Notes: generated by a model not told the origin, from the letters alone. A DNA stretch of 64,000 nucleotides from Capsicum annuum (GCF_002878395.1 NC_061112.1:40564427-40628426); one strand, 5' to 3'; shown: positions 22,533 to 33,932, numbered from the stretch's first letter. Made by a program: numbers and translations.

Positions 22533-25369
22533 AACACTTGTCCTCTAATGAAAGTGGTTAGCTAGGAACACTAGGGAAACTGAGATCATACTGAACATGC
22601 ATGATTGAAAACATAATTATATAACTGAGTCTGAAATATTGTACATGAACTAAATCATTTTTGTGAATACATGCAATGTCATGAGAATAGTTATACGGCT
22701 GAGATATAAAAGAAAGAGTCAAATTATGAGTAACCATTACTTTGAGATGGATCTTGTTTCATGAAGAAAAGTTGAGAGGTTTAGGACATAGAATCTAGAG
22801 GTATTTCAATATCTCCCCCTTGGGATATTTCATTCCCCCTGAATCATACTAACTTGGCTGAAATACTAAGGAAAGACTGAGATGATGGATGGGACACTTA
22901 CAAACTGAATTATGACTAAATATCTCACATCTGATACTGATGCATGAATTGAGATGAATTTGCATGTTAAATGAATGGGAACAATTTACCTCTGAGAATA
23001 ACCATATTCATGAGACTTCAAATAGTATGACTAGATGGAAAGATGGAAAACCATAGGAACTTGTGTGTCTGAATACTAAACTCAATTGCTGGCTATACAG
23101 ACTAACTCATACGGAAAGTTTATACTCGAATAAATTATTTCCTCAACACTCTTGTGTCTGACTGCTAAACTGAATTGCTGGTTATACAAACTAACTCATA
23201 CTGAAAGCTTATACTCAACTGAAGTATTTCTTTAATGCTCTTTCTAAATAGTTCTCATAACATTAGGGAGAAAAGAATATTGGGCATAATCTGAATTAGA
23301 TATCTATATAATGAATCACAACATGGCTATAATTCTGTAACATGGAACACAAGCCTATTAAACATATGCTAGTATTGAATTTCTATGCCTTAGACCATGC
23401 AATTTCTACTTTCAAGTTGATACATACTTCTCAAATAACCCTCAATTATACATTCCACTTTAATATGACAACTCTCTTAAGTCTACTTAAAATCTTCACA
23501 TGGGCACAATGACTCTATTTACTGAAGTTTGACCACAACTAAATTCTCTTACTATGTACAAGCCTACTCGAATCTACAAAGTGCAAACATAAAACTATAA
23601 TACAAGTCTGAATCATGAATTCATTACTCGTTGTATGTTCACAACTTCCATCAAGAATAATTCCTCTTACTACTACAATAAGAAAATTCAATCTCTTACT
23701 AGGAATTCAATATCGCCCAATGCATTTATCTAAATATATACAAACATGACATTCAAGACTATATTCATAACTAAATATGAACTTCTGAACAAACACCCAT
23801 AAAAGCATCTTTCTCATATTCTCTAAGGCTCCTATCAATAACAACTCCCACGACTATCCCCCAAAAAAATAAACATAAAATTCTCATTTATCCATGACAT
23901 ATATTTTAAACATTGCCTTGAACTTACTTCACACTTATAGACTTAGCTAAAACAAGCAAAAAAACAATTTTTGTAAATAAGGAAAATTTTATCCCTCTTA
24001 TTAACAAATTGTTCATTACCACTATCTTTACATTAAGGAGAGGTCATTGAAAGGTTACAACATAAGGACTTGAAACATAAAAAAATACTATACAGAACTT
24101 TGACACTTAACTAAGGTCTGAGGAATAGAGTATTAAGGTCATGAATTCATCAAAGAGATCTAAACTGACATAAATGACATAATCTAAATTTCAATGATCA
24201 TTAGGAGTGTAGAATGAGTACTTAGAATTGAAAATACTATAAAGCATTAGTACAGGAGTCATGAGTTGCATGACCTAAGTTTAGAGTTCATAAATTCATG
24301 GAATATAATTCGTACTACTGAGTAAACTGGAACTCCTTATACTAAGAACTGGAAGCACACATGATTCTATGGAAAGTGCATGAATATGAGCTATGTGTAT
24401 AGATATGGCGTGTATGGAATGACTAGACATCATAATGACTTAAGTAAAAGTACAGAAATAAGAATGGGTCGAGCATCAACCCTTACTAATGTTCTACAAT
24501 ACACTGATATCACTACTAGTATATGAGAGCCTAACTTTGTTACTTGTTCTATCATTTCCCCCTTTTTCTTTAAGATGTCTTTCTATGTCTGTATACCCCT
24601 TTAATAAATTCTAAGCTGAACTACAACCACTTTACTCTAGAGTTTAAGACATAACAATAAACGTAAATAATAAAATCACCCTAAAAGACTACATATGAAA
24701 GTGTAAAATCCACTCCTAATACTTTCATCTAAGATACAACTCTTAACTTTCTATATCTCATAACTTAGCTGGTAAGAACATCATATACCACATGACTAGC
24801 CTCATTCACACTTATCAACTCAAGGGTACTATCAAACCACACCCACATTAAGACTTAGAGATACTTTAATCCCATATCACATTGGGAAAACCTCTAAATC
24901 ACACCCACACTACCATACATAATTTCAAATCAACAAACTTAAATTATTGCATGCACTATTTCAAGTCAACTGATTCACCTTTCATACAACTACCCCCATG
25001 GGTACATAATCTACTAAATTCGTATAACACTATCCCCATTTTACTACTGCTAAACTTCTAGGTTTATTCTTATAATCCTAGATTATATGTTGTCTTAGAA
25101 AACTAAGAAGGGATGTAGAAGCACCTATAACTTTGGCTTAGTGCACGATTTTCATGAATATGAATGAAATAATTTGTTCTTTGGAACAAAAAGACACTGA
25201 TGGGATACTATCGAGCCTACATATAATCTCATAACTGTCTGTAGGGACTATTTAAGAAAACTCTATCTGTAAGAATTTAAACTTAGCTACTTCTGTTGCC
25301 TTAAGAATAAGACAAATTTGGAACAGATGGATTCACATAAGAATCTGCATAAGTTCCTTAAAGAACACT
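22533..25369 (-). other. Non-coding interior of D
   Basis: This is AT-rich sequence without a protein motif in any frame. Bases 23060-23230 hold two similar ~100-bp segments around gaattgctgg(c/t)tatacaaactaactcata (period near 115 bp). The region resembles in composition the 16.3-18.0 kb interior of B read in the other direction. Confidence 0.55.
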
Positions 25370-27823
25370 TGTAATACCCTATAAAATTCTAAGCTTGATT
25401 CTGTCCTGTAAAAGCTAGTAAGGGATCCTAGACTTAGAAAAATTCAGCTAAGTGTTGTTACTTAGAGTTATTTTAGCCTTAGTAAGTTGGTGATCCTTTT
25501 TCAAGACCCTCATAACCTTAAAGTAATAATTTTTAGGTTGAATGAAGATCAGGAATATCAGTAGGTGTTCTAAGGAAAGTTTGGGATTTTTTAGACTTTG
25601 TTTGAAACACATTTGAAAGATCAAACTAGTGGATCGATGCAATCTCAGCGGATTGCATCTCCCATCGTGTCGATGAGTATTTTTCCCCAGCTCCCAGCAT
25701 AAATCATAGAGAACCAACGTAGACTCGATGTGGTATGTTGGCTATTAAATCAATGCCAACGATGCGGCGTGTCACTAGTCTAGTTTTTAGTAATTAAAAA
25801 GCAATGTCCAAAGGAGTAAATGGGTCTTTTCCTATATTATATTAGCCCCCAAAACATGTAATTAAGTCATCCAAAAGGCAAAATTTACTCATTCTCTCTA
25901 GAATTTTTTAAGAACAAACTCTAGTTCATCACATTCAAGAATCCAAGTTGCAAGGAAATCCATCAATCTTTCAGAATTCAAGCTTTAAGGTATGGCAAGT
26001 ATTAATCCAAGGGTCCCTTCAACCCTTGGAGTTCAAGAAACTACTTTTAATATTTCAAGTGTATTGATTTTATGAATTTTATGTTGGGTTTGATTATATT
26101 CATGATTAAAATAATTAATTGGGTTTCTAATCCATGTTTGTTACAAGTTTCATATGGAGTTATTTGATATATGTATAGAATCATGTTAATCCATGCTAAA
26201 TCCTTGAAATAGTAAATAGGGATTTGAATTATGATGCCTATGTGTTGTTCAGTGTCATGTGCATTGATTATGTTCTCCAAGTATTTGATAAATTGCTCAT
26301 AAGAATAAAGAAAAGGGGAAAACAATCATGTTATTTTAGCTTATGTACAAGTTATTGCATGCAAGTATTTGATGGAATATCTCTATGAATGAGTTATAAT
26401 CAGGTGCATATAGTTATCCCTTTTAAGTTTATGCTATGATTTATTTTTCATGCTATCGAGTCCTGGGGTATTTAATCTCAGTTATAGAATAATCTCAGTC
26501 CTATCATGATCAGTAGTACTCTCCATCAGTTATAGAACTCAGGAAAAACATAGTAGACTCAGTATCAGTCCAATCTAGTTCAAACCTTAGTAAATTCAGT
26601 CAATTAATAGAATTCAGTAGTATTCTGTCAGTCAATAAAACTTAGTTCAGTTTAGTTATATAGTATAATCAGTAAAAATTCTGTCAAGCCTAGTATGAAC
26701 TAGGAATCTGTTCAGTGTCTATTCAATTAGGAGTAGGATTCAGCACCGAGTGAAACCAGGGATAAGATATTCCTGCCAGGATAGGGTTTGACCCTTAGTA
26801 GCAATCCCTATATTATAGAACTATGTAGCCAGTGTAGGTTAAGATATCTTCCTGCCAGACTAGGGTTGATACATCTAATATAAGTTTTCCTACCAGTGAG
26901 AGTTGATGAAAGAGCTTTATATCAAAGAAGGTAAACTTACAGTTATCTTAACTAATGCCACGGTACTGACACCTTTATAACTAGGGTAATAGGTTAGACC
27001 CCAATCTATTCATAAAAGGGCATGTCGGTTAGTTGATTAGCTCCCATGGTTTCAGTTTCAGTCTTAAGAATAGAACTCAGTTTAGTTTTAAAAAAATTAG
27101 GACTGTCAAACTCGGTCACTCAATTCAGTATAGAACATAGAATAGTTCAATAGAATTAAGACTGTCAGATACAGTCACCCATTTAACAGTCATACAGTAT
27201 TAGTAAACCCAGATATCAGTAAATCAAAAATTCAGAACTCAGCATCCAGTGTTACATGACCTTAGTTACAGTTTACGTATTCATATATATACTTTTATTC
27301 AGTTATACTCATGTTATTCAGTTAGTATTGTTTATACATATGAACCCATGCATCTCAGCCTACCTCATATAGTATACCAGTAAATTTAAAGTAGTAACAC
27401 ATATCTTTCTTTTATGCTGTGATGTCTTATATCATAGGTCCAGACGCACGGGATCCCAATCATACTTAGCAGCTCGATCCATCAGCAGCAGACTAGTGTT
27501 GAGTCCTCATAGTTCAAGGACATAATTATTACTTCAGTATCTCAGTTTATCAGTTTTTAGTAGTCCGGGTTAGTTGGAGGTTTGTCCCATCAATCAATTA
27601 TTTAGACAGTAAATACTTATCAAACTAGAGTGTTTCAGATAGATGTATCAGTATTCAGTATTTATTAATACTTTAGAACCTTATGGAAAGTTTCTACCTA
27701 ATATTTATATAATATAGTATTATTATTCAGTTATTACAGTAGGTACCAGTCATGGGTTAGCTTATAGTCCATCAGGATTATGAGCATCGTGTAGCATCCA
27801 GGGTATAGACTAAGGGCATTACA
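25370..27823 (+). repeat. 5' LTR of E
   Basis: The LTR is 2454 bp, with clean TGTAATACCC...GGGCATTACA termini. It carries a GC-richer block at 25630-25770 and repeated cctgccag(a/g)-t-gggtt motifs near 26770-26900. The minus-strand open frames 25448-25717 and 26047-26325 lie within it and are not genes. Confidence 0.9.
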
Positions 27824-27827
27824 AACT

Positions 27828-27839
27828 TGGTATCAAAGC
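27828..27839 (+). promoter_or_regulatory. Primer-binding site of E
   Basis: TGGTATCAAAGC lies four bases after the LTR end, one mismatch from the initiator Met-tRNA type site. Confidence 0.88.
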
Positions 27840-28111
27840 CTAAGGTTCAACAAAGTCCTAGGATGTTTGAAAACCATATCTAGTAGAGTCTTATGCATGG
27901 GTGTGTACCCGCAAGAGTTGAGGGAAGTAAAGTTTTTGGAATTTATAAATTTAAAGCAGGGAAACATGACGGTATAAGAATATTCTCTCAACTTTACTCA
28001 ATTAGCCAGAGACGCTCGTCCTGTGGTAGAGTATAGTAGATCTAAGATGAGTATGTTTATGTCTCGAGTGTCTAATATTGTGGTCAAGGAGTGTAGGACC
28101 ACTTATACAAG

Positions 28112-28803
28112 TATAAAGAGTACAAGGTCTTTTAGAAGGTTCAAGCATAGGCTTGTCAAAGGATCAAGTCTTTGATTTACATGTGCTTGAAGACCTTTTT
28201 GAACAGCCTTGTCCAAATTAAAGAGAGAAGGAAGAATTTCTACATCACATATGATCCTCAACTAAGGGCATTGTGGTCTTTTAAGACCTCTCTTTTACAC
28301 TCCAAAGTAGCACCCTTCATTAAGGAAATTTTACTCATTGTTATGTAATAGTATAAATAGACATATTAGATTCTATTTTCATTAGACTTTGATGAATTAA
28401 AATTGAGTATTACTCTTAGTGTAGTTTTTTTTCCTTAGTGTAGGGCTTGAAAAATACATCTTAGTGTAGGTCTTGGAAAAGACATCCAAACATGAGAGAT
28501 TAATACATTTGATGGATTTCACTTGTGTTGATCAATTGGCAAGAAAGATGTGATTGAGGAGTGTGAATTCATTTGGTCCACCCATGAGTGAGGTTTGAAC
28601 TATCATTGATGAATTGTATTTGAAGGTTTGATACATTTTCTTGTGCTAATCATTGGTGATAGTAAGGGTCTCATTACCTATCTTTACTTTTATGCATCTC
28701 TTCTTTATCCCCTTTCTTATTATGTTGTTTTCTTTGTTTTGTGGTTGCTGATTTTTGTGTCTTGAGTCCTTAATTTCATTTTTAGTAGTTTATTCTTGTA
28801 CCA
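28112..28803 (+). repeat. 5' LTR of F
   Basis: The LTR is 692 bp and starts tataaagagtacaagg (probably originally TG). It ends ttattcttgtacca. It carries a TATA box in gtataaatag at 28351-28360 and two copies of a cttagtgtagg(g/t)cttgaaa segment (28433 and 28462). Similarity to the 3' LTR is roughly nine positions in ten by eye, implying an old insertion. Confidence 0.85.
28351..28360 (+). promoter_or_regulatory. TATA box of the 5' LTR of F
   Basis: gtataaatag lies 240 bp into the LTR and is conserved in the other LTR at 30963-30972. Conservation in both LTR copies at the same place supports a promoter role. Confidence 0.65.
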
Positions 28804-28805
28804 TT

Positions 28806-28817
28806 TGGTATTAGAGT
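28806..28817 (+). promoter_or_regulatory. Primer-binding site of F
   Basis: TGGTATTAGAGT follows the LTR end by two bases. It has two C-to-T type differences from TGGTATCAGAGC. Confidence 0.8.
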
Positions 28818-29571
28818 CTTGGTTAGGGTTGTTCCGACATCCCTAAATCTTAGTTTTAGTGTTCTTGAAAAGGGAGGAAAGGTAGTGTACTAGTTGTTTA
28901 AGGAAATTTCCAAGAAGCTTCCTAGTCTTGCCAAAATAAGAAAACAACAAAGACAAAAGTAATCTTCTAGTACATTACAAGTACAAGGGGGGACCAATTC
29001 ATTTCTAATCTATTTTAAATCTTTAAAAGGCTTCAAAATTAAATATTTTCCATCCAAACAAATTCTCTTCCTTCCCTATATGTTTTTTGGCTGAGACAAG
29101 AATTTGAGAATTGAAAAATTTGAAAAGTGACGTCCAATCACAAACTACCACATCATCACTATATAAACAACAAAATTGAGTTCTAAATTAGGTTTGTAAG
29201 TTTCTATTTGTTGTTTCTAGTTGCTTTTGCGTTGATTCTATCACTAAATATCAAAATAGTAAGTACCTACTAGGTTGTTAATTAGTCTTGAGTCCGTTTT
29301 GTTCGTATCTTTGCTTTTTGTGTTTTTTTCTTGTTTTTAAGTCATAGTAGTTTGTTGGTTCAAGTCCGTGCATCATTTGATTTGAGTTTTATCAAACAAA
29401 AATTGATTCCATAACAAGGAATATTCACCACTCAATTCATTTACCAAGTATTGCCAAGTATTCAACACTTATGAGATCAAGTGTGATGTGAGATCCGAGT
29501 ATGAGTGTGTGAGGTTATTTGAACTATCTTATTTGTCATTTTGTAGGTGTTTTCTCTTAGATACCTTGACA
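28818..29571 (+). other. Leader of F
   Basis: This is AT-rich sequence with no coding motif. A plant-like splice donor GTAAGT is at 29259-29264, and two T-rich AG acceptors end at 29546 and 29560, just before an ATG at 29572. A leader intron is therefore possible but unproven. Confidence 0.5.
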
Positions 29572-29673
29572 ATGAAAGGAACAACATCATCCACCCTGTA
29601 TAATTATAGTATTTATACTACCTCGGATCCTTTATAAAATTTCCATTGGCACCTTGAAGGTCTACACTAATTA

Positions 29674-30432
29674 ATGATTCAAGCATGCCATCTAAGCCAA
29701 ATCACCACTAACAAAAATACTAGCATTTTTCCTAGTATCAAATCTCCTTGTGGGAATGTTCAAGATAATATACTTTCACTGGAGGATTCAGGGAGAGTTC
29801 CTCAAGAACACATGGTCGATGATCAAATGGAGCTCTTTGATAAGAATTCCAACTTTAGGAAAAATGACAAAGAGATGATGCAACAAAGAATTCTTGACAG
29901 ACTCCCTAGCAATGAGAGATTCCTAAAGGAACAAATAGACTACCACGATCCAAACCTAGGTGAAGGCCATACCTCATGTGAGCTAAAAGGTAACAATGCT
30001 ATCTCCTACACTCCTGTAAACTTAGAATGTCGTAATGTGGATAGTAGTAGCCAAGTGGATGTAGTTGATGGTTCACTTGGAGGAGAATTGCATGAGTCTT
30101 ACCTTTGTGATACTCTTGATGTTGTTAGGTTGAATAAGGACCAAACTCTTGTTGTGAGTACGCAAGAACTAGTTGATCTTTTAGATGACAAAATCAATTA
30201 TTTTTGTAAGAATGATTTGTGTCTATCTAGTTCTGGCACTTATAAATTAAATAAGGTTCCATTACCAAGTGATAATAGTATTTCCATACTAGTTGACCCT
30301 TGTGAAAACAAAGGTAAATCTACGTTGGTATGTGAGTTGCCCACAACTAGTGAGGATGTGAATGATGATAAACCTACTCATGAATGTAGCCCACTACTTA
30401 AGCATATGCGTGCTGTGTTTGATAAGTATTGA
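29674..30432 (+). CDS. Unrecognised 252-residue ORF of element F
   Basis: This is the longest open frame in the window. The product starts MIQACHLSQ and ends MRAVFDKY. It is acidic and polar, rich in Asp, Asn, Ser and Leu, with a leucine-rich ELVDLLDDKINYF segment near residue 170. I see no zinc knuckle, protease, RT, integrase, signal peptide or membrane segment and recognise no family. The same frame continues past the stop at 30430, through one more stop near 30523, to a natural end at 30718-30720 on the edge of the 3' LTR (last residues SIFLA). Upstream the frame is also open back to an ATG at 29572 apart from stops at 29635 and 29668. The original protein may therefore have spanned about 29572-30720 (some 382 codons). 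A gag-like structural role would fit its place in a non-autonomous element, but this is a guess. Confidence 0.6.
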   Translation: MIQACHLSQITTNKNTSIFPSIKSPCGNVQDNILSLEDSGRVPQEHMVDDQMELFDKNSNFRKNDKEMMQQRILDRLPSNERFLKEQIDYHDPNLGEGHTSCELKGNNAISYTPVNLECRNVDSSSQVDVVDGSLGGELHESYLCDTLDVVRLNKDQTLVVSTQELVDLLDDKINYFCKNDLCLSSSGTYKLNKVPLPSDNSISILVDPCENKGKSTLVCELPTTSEDVNDDKPTHECSPLLKHMRAVFDKY

Positions 30433-30715
30433 GTTAATAATGAAGTTGATCATGGGATTGGAGATGATTCCTTAAGAATTTTGTATGATGAAATCCATAT
30501 TTATAGATTTTCTCAAAGAAACTAAGAAAAGGGACAATCGGGTGAAGGTGACCTTAAATTGCTTGATTATTTAGGAAACCCAAATTGTGATTCTTCTTGT
30601 GAACATGTTTTTGGGTGTCATCCCTTTGCTACTAATGGTGATTTATATCAATGTGGGGATTACTCCCTTAAAATAGAAAGTAGTGCTTGCTTAGAAATTC
30701 CATCTATTTTTTTAG

Positions 30716-31413
30716 CATAATGAGTACAAGGTCTTTTAGAAGGTTCAGGCTTTTGATTGTCAAAGGATCAAGTCTCGGATTTGCAAGTTCTTGAAGACCT
30801 TTTTGAACCATTAAAAATCCTTGTCAAAATTGAAGAGAGAAGGAGGGATTTCTACATCACATAGGCTCCTCAACTAATGGCATTATGGTCTTTTAAGACC
30901 TCTCTTTTACACTCCAAAGGATAACCCTTCATTAAGGGCATGTTAGTCGTTGTTATGTAATAGTATAAATAGACCGTTTAGCTTCCATTTTCATTAGACT
31001 TTGATGAATTGAAATTGAGTATTACTCTTGGTATAGTTTCTTTCCTAAATGTAGGGCTTGGAAAAGCCATCTTAGTGTAGGTTTTGTAAAACACATCCAA
31101 ACTTGAGAGATTAATACATTTGATGGATTTTACTTGTGTTGATCAATTGGCAAGAAAGGTGTGATTGAGGAGTGCTAATTCCTTTGGTCCACCTAAGACT
31201 GAGGTTTAAACTACCATTGATGAGGTGTGTTTGAAGGTTTGATACACTTTCTTATGTTGATCATTGGTGATAGTAAGGGTCTCATTACCTATCTTACTTT
31301 TATACATATTTTCTTTATCCCCTTTCTTATTCTCTTGTTTTCTTTGTCTTATAGTTGCTGATTTTTGTATCTTGAGTCATTAATTTCATTTTTATTAGTT
31401 TATTCTTGAATCA
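30716..31413 (+). repeat. 3' LTR of F
   Basis: The LTR is 698 bp and starts cataatgagtacaagg. It ends ttattcttgaatca. It is collinear with the 5' LTR with scattered substitutions. The 3' end (CA) is followed by acaac and the resumed gag of E. Confidence 0.85.
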
Positions 31414-31929
31414 ACAACAATGTTTATTAAGGAGATGGACATATCCAGGGTTATGGTTCATGCTCAGTCGATAGAGGAGGCTAAGAATAGGGGAAAAGAG
31501 AGAGAGAATAAGAGAGCAAGAACATGTAGTTCCAACTTCGCTCACCGTAATGGAATCATTCTCAGTTCTACCTAAAGTCCTCAATTTCAACTCCATCCTC
31601 AGCCAGTGCTCCCGTGGTGAAATTTAGAGATGACAATAGAGATAGGGCATCAAGCCCTAAACCCCAGGGTAGTGTTAGAAGTGCCCGAACACGTCCTCTC
31701 TGCTAGAAGTGTGGTAGAAACCATCAGGGTGCTTGTAGAGCTAGCAATAATGTATTTTTTAGATGTGGCAAGCCAGGCTACAGAGTCATACAGTGTCCTC
31801 GGGTGGGTTCACAGAGTCAGCATAACCATCTCTCGGCTCAGTTCGGTTTCCAAAATCAGCAGGGTGCCACTTCCAATGCCACAGTGGGCAATGCCCAAAT
31901 AGACTCTATGAACTTTCGTCCTGACATGA

Positions 31930-33669
31930 TAAGGAAAGTTTTCCTGATGTGATCACTTGTACGTTACAATTTTATCATTTGTATGATTATGCTTTCTTAG
32001 ATCCAGGAGCTTTTTTTTCTTTTGTAACTCCCTTTATAGTTGTTGAGTTCGGAGTCAGTCCCAAAATTCTAGTAGAGCCTTTAGCAGTCTCTACCCTAGT
32101 GGGTAAATCTATTCTAGTGCGGCGGGTATATAAGAACTATCCAGTTATGCTATGTCTGAAAGTTACTTCAGCAGACTTAGTCGAATTAGAGATGACAGAT
32201 TTTGATGTCATTCTTGGCATGGATTGGCTTCATTCCTGCTATCCCTCAGTCAACTATAGAAATAGAATTGTTAGGTTTTAGTTTTCGAATGAGCCCATCC
32301 TAGAGTGGAGGGGTAGTACTTCAGCACTTAGGGGTCCGCTTGTTTCCTACCTTAGGTCAAGGAAAATAGTATCTAAGGGATGTGTCTACTATCTCGTTCT
32401 AGTCCAAGAATATAGTTCAAAAACCCCTACTCTTGAGTCAGTATCAGTACCATGCAAATTCTCAGACATATTTCCTGAAGATCTTTCCAGAGTTTCTTTC
32501 GAATGAGAAATTGACTTTGGAATAGACCTTCTTCTAGATAATCAACCCATATATATTCTGCCATATAGAATGGCTCCCACAGAACTCAAAGAATTAAAAG
32601 AATATTTGAAAGATCTCCTAGATAAGGGATTCATCAGGGCAAGTATCTCCTAGTGAGGTGTACCAATTCTATTCGTGCATAAGAAGGACGGTTCCCTCAG
32701 AATGTGTATTGACTAGAGTCAGTTAAATAAAGACATGGTCAATAACAAGTATCCACTTTCTAGAATCGATGACTTATTTTACCAACTTCAGGGCGCCAGT
32801 TACTTCTCTAAGATAGACCTTAGATCAGGCTATCATCAGCTCAGAGTCGGAGAATGTGAGAATTTGAAAATAGCTTTCAAAACTCAGTATGGTCACTTCG
32901 AATTCTTAGTCATATCCTTTGGTCTTACCAATGCCCCCAGAAGCTTTCATGGACTTGATGAACCATGTTTTCTAGTAGTACTTGGACATGTTCATCATAG
33001 TCTTTATAGATAACATCCCTATCTACTGCCGCAGTGAACATGATCATGGAGATCATGGAGATCATCTCAGAATAGTATTACAGACTCTCTGAAACCATCA
33101 ACTATTCTCTAACTTCAGTAAGTGCAAATTTTGTCTAAAGTTAGTAGCTTTTATCGGCCATATCATTTTTGGTGATGGAATTAGAGTTGATCCTCAAAAG
33201 ACCGAAATAGTTAAAACTAGCCCAAACCCATCTCTTGAACAAATATTAAGAGTTTCTTGGGATTGAATGGCTATTACCGATCGTTTGTTGATGGATTTTA
33301 ATATATTACATCCCCCATGTCTAGATTGACTTAGAAAAAAGTCAAGTTTCAGTGGTCAGATTCTTGGGAGAAGAGTTTTCAAGAGTTGAAGACTCGACTT
33401 ATGACAACCTCAGTTATTACTCTACCACATGGTTCAGATGGCTTTGTTGTGTATTATAATGCATGTAGAGTAGGTTTGGGTTATGTCCTCATACAGAGAG
33501 GTAAGGTGATAGCCTATGCCTCTAGACAACTCAAACCCCATGAAAAGAACTATCTAACTCATGATCTTGAGTTAGCAGCAGTACTTTTTAACTTAAAGAT
33601 TTGGAGGTTCTATTTGTATGGAGTTAATGTTGATGTGTTCACTGACCATAAGAGCCTATAGTATGTGTT
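31930..33669 (+). pseudogene. pol of E: protease, RT, RNase H (integrase missing)
   Basis: The protease frame (31949-32281) has AFLDPGAFFSF where the family usually has D-S/P-GA, and ILGMDWLHSC near its end. The RT (about 32540-33200) has [40 protein letters not shown] and [10 protein letters not shown]. Its catalytic FIDD reads FIDN at about 32998-33012, and stops replace a Trp and a Tyr upstream. The RNase H (33386-33661) is open from MKTRLM to TDHKSL with the DLELAAV motif. The gene ends abruptly at the junction with copia G. A 12-bp tandem repeat (gatcatggagat) lies at 33042-33065. Stops and shifts make it non-functional. Confidence 0.9.
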
Positions 33670-33910
33670 CTTTTTGTGGATCTTTAAACTCAAGTGTTGT
33701 CTATAGTTTTTGAGTTGTTCTTTGTGAGAAGGTTGTTGTATCCTGGAGGGGATAAGTAAAGAATATTATTGTTGGACCAGTGAAACTTTGTTGCATTAGG
33801 CTTGAATCTCCTTAAAAAAAGTGAGATATCCGCGTCTCAGCCAAAAAGAAGAAGATATTCTTTTAATTTAATTTATCATTTTTTTTAGTTGTGATTTTTA
33901 TTGTAATTCA
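33670..33910 (+). repeat. 5' LTR of G, truncated to its 3' end
   Basis: It aligns with 38892-39137: both contain ggggataagt(a/c)aagaatatta, ttggaccagtgaaa, ggcttgaatctccttaaa and agaagaagatattcttttaa/g. It begins right at the RNase H remnant of E. No clear tRNA primer site follows it. Confidence 0.8.
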
Positions 33911-33932
33911 CCAATAATTTTAAGAAGATTCA

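Larger units (their letters stand above)
20166..25369 (-). mobile_element. LTR retrotransposon D, LTR plus 3' non-coding interior, truncated
   Basis: On the minus strand the 3' LTR occupies 22516-20166. A polypurine tract lies immediately right at 22517-22532, and about 2.8 kb of non-coding interior follows before element E begins at 25370. No coding sequence of D is in the window, so the rest was removed or displaced by E. A second polypurine-like signal at about 22808-22830 mirrors the doubled tract of B, so the two elements probably belong to related families. Confidence 0.7.
28112..31413 (+). mobile_element. Non-autonomous LTR retrotransposon F (3.3 kb) nested in gag of E
   Basis: Two LTRs of about 0.7 kb (28112-28803 and 30716-31413) flank a 1.9-kb interior. 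A primer site follows the first LTR, and a single unfamiliar open frame fills the second half of the interior. The flanks are acaag (28107-28111) and acaac (31414-31418), a 4-of-5 target duplication. Removing the insert restores the gag frame of E, which supports the boundaries. There is no protease, RT, RNase H or integrase, so the element must have moved with enzymes supplied by another element. Superfamily cannot be assigned from sequence alone. Confidence 0.85.
27905..31810 (+). pseudogene. gag of E (interrupted by F)
   Basis: The first part (27905-28111) encodes LREVKFLEFINLKQGN and YSLNFTQLARDARPVVEYSR followed by VVKECRTT, a capsid-domain segment. After F it continues at 31419 with MFIKEMDISRVMVHAQSIEE. 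Joining across one copy of the 5-bp target site keeps the frame open. Zinc knuckles at about 31705-31800 read C-stop-KCGRNHQGAC and then FRCGKPGYRVIQCP: the cysteines are mostly kept, one codon is a stop and a histidine of the second knuckle is changed. The segment upstream of LREVKF is not present after the leader, so the N-terminal part of gag was deleted. Confidence 0.85.
25370..33669 (+). mobile_element. Ty3/gypsy retrotransposon E, 3' part missing, gag split by element F
   Basis: A complete 5' LTR, primer site, gag, zinc knuckles, protease, RT and RNase H follow in order. The element stops inside the RNase H/integrase linker at about 33669, where the 5' LTR fragment of copia element G begins. 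Integrase, polypurine tract and 3' LTR are absent from the window. F (28112-31413) is inserted in gag. The left flank ACACT (25365-25369) is the presumed target site, but no right partner is available. Confidence 0.88.
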
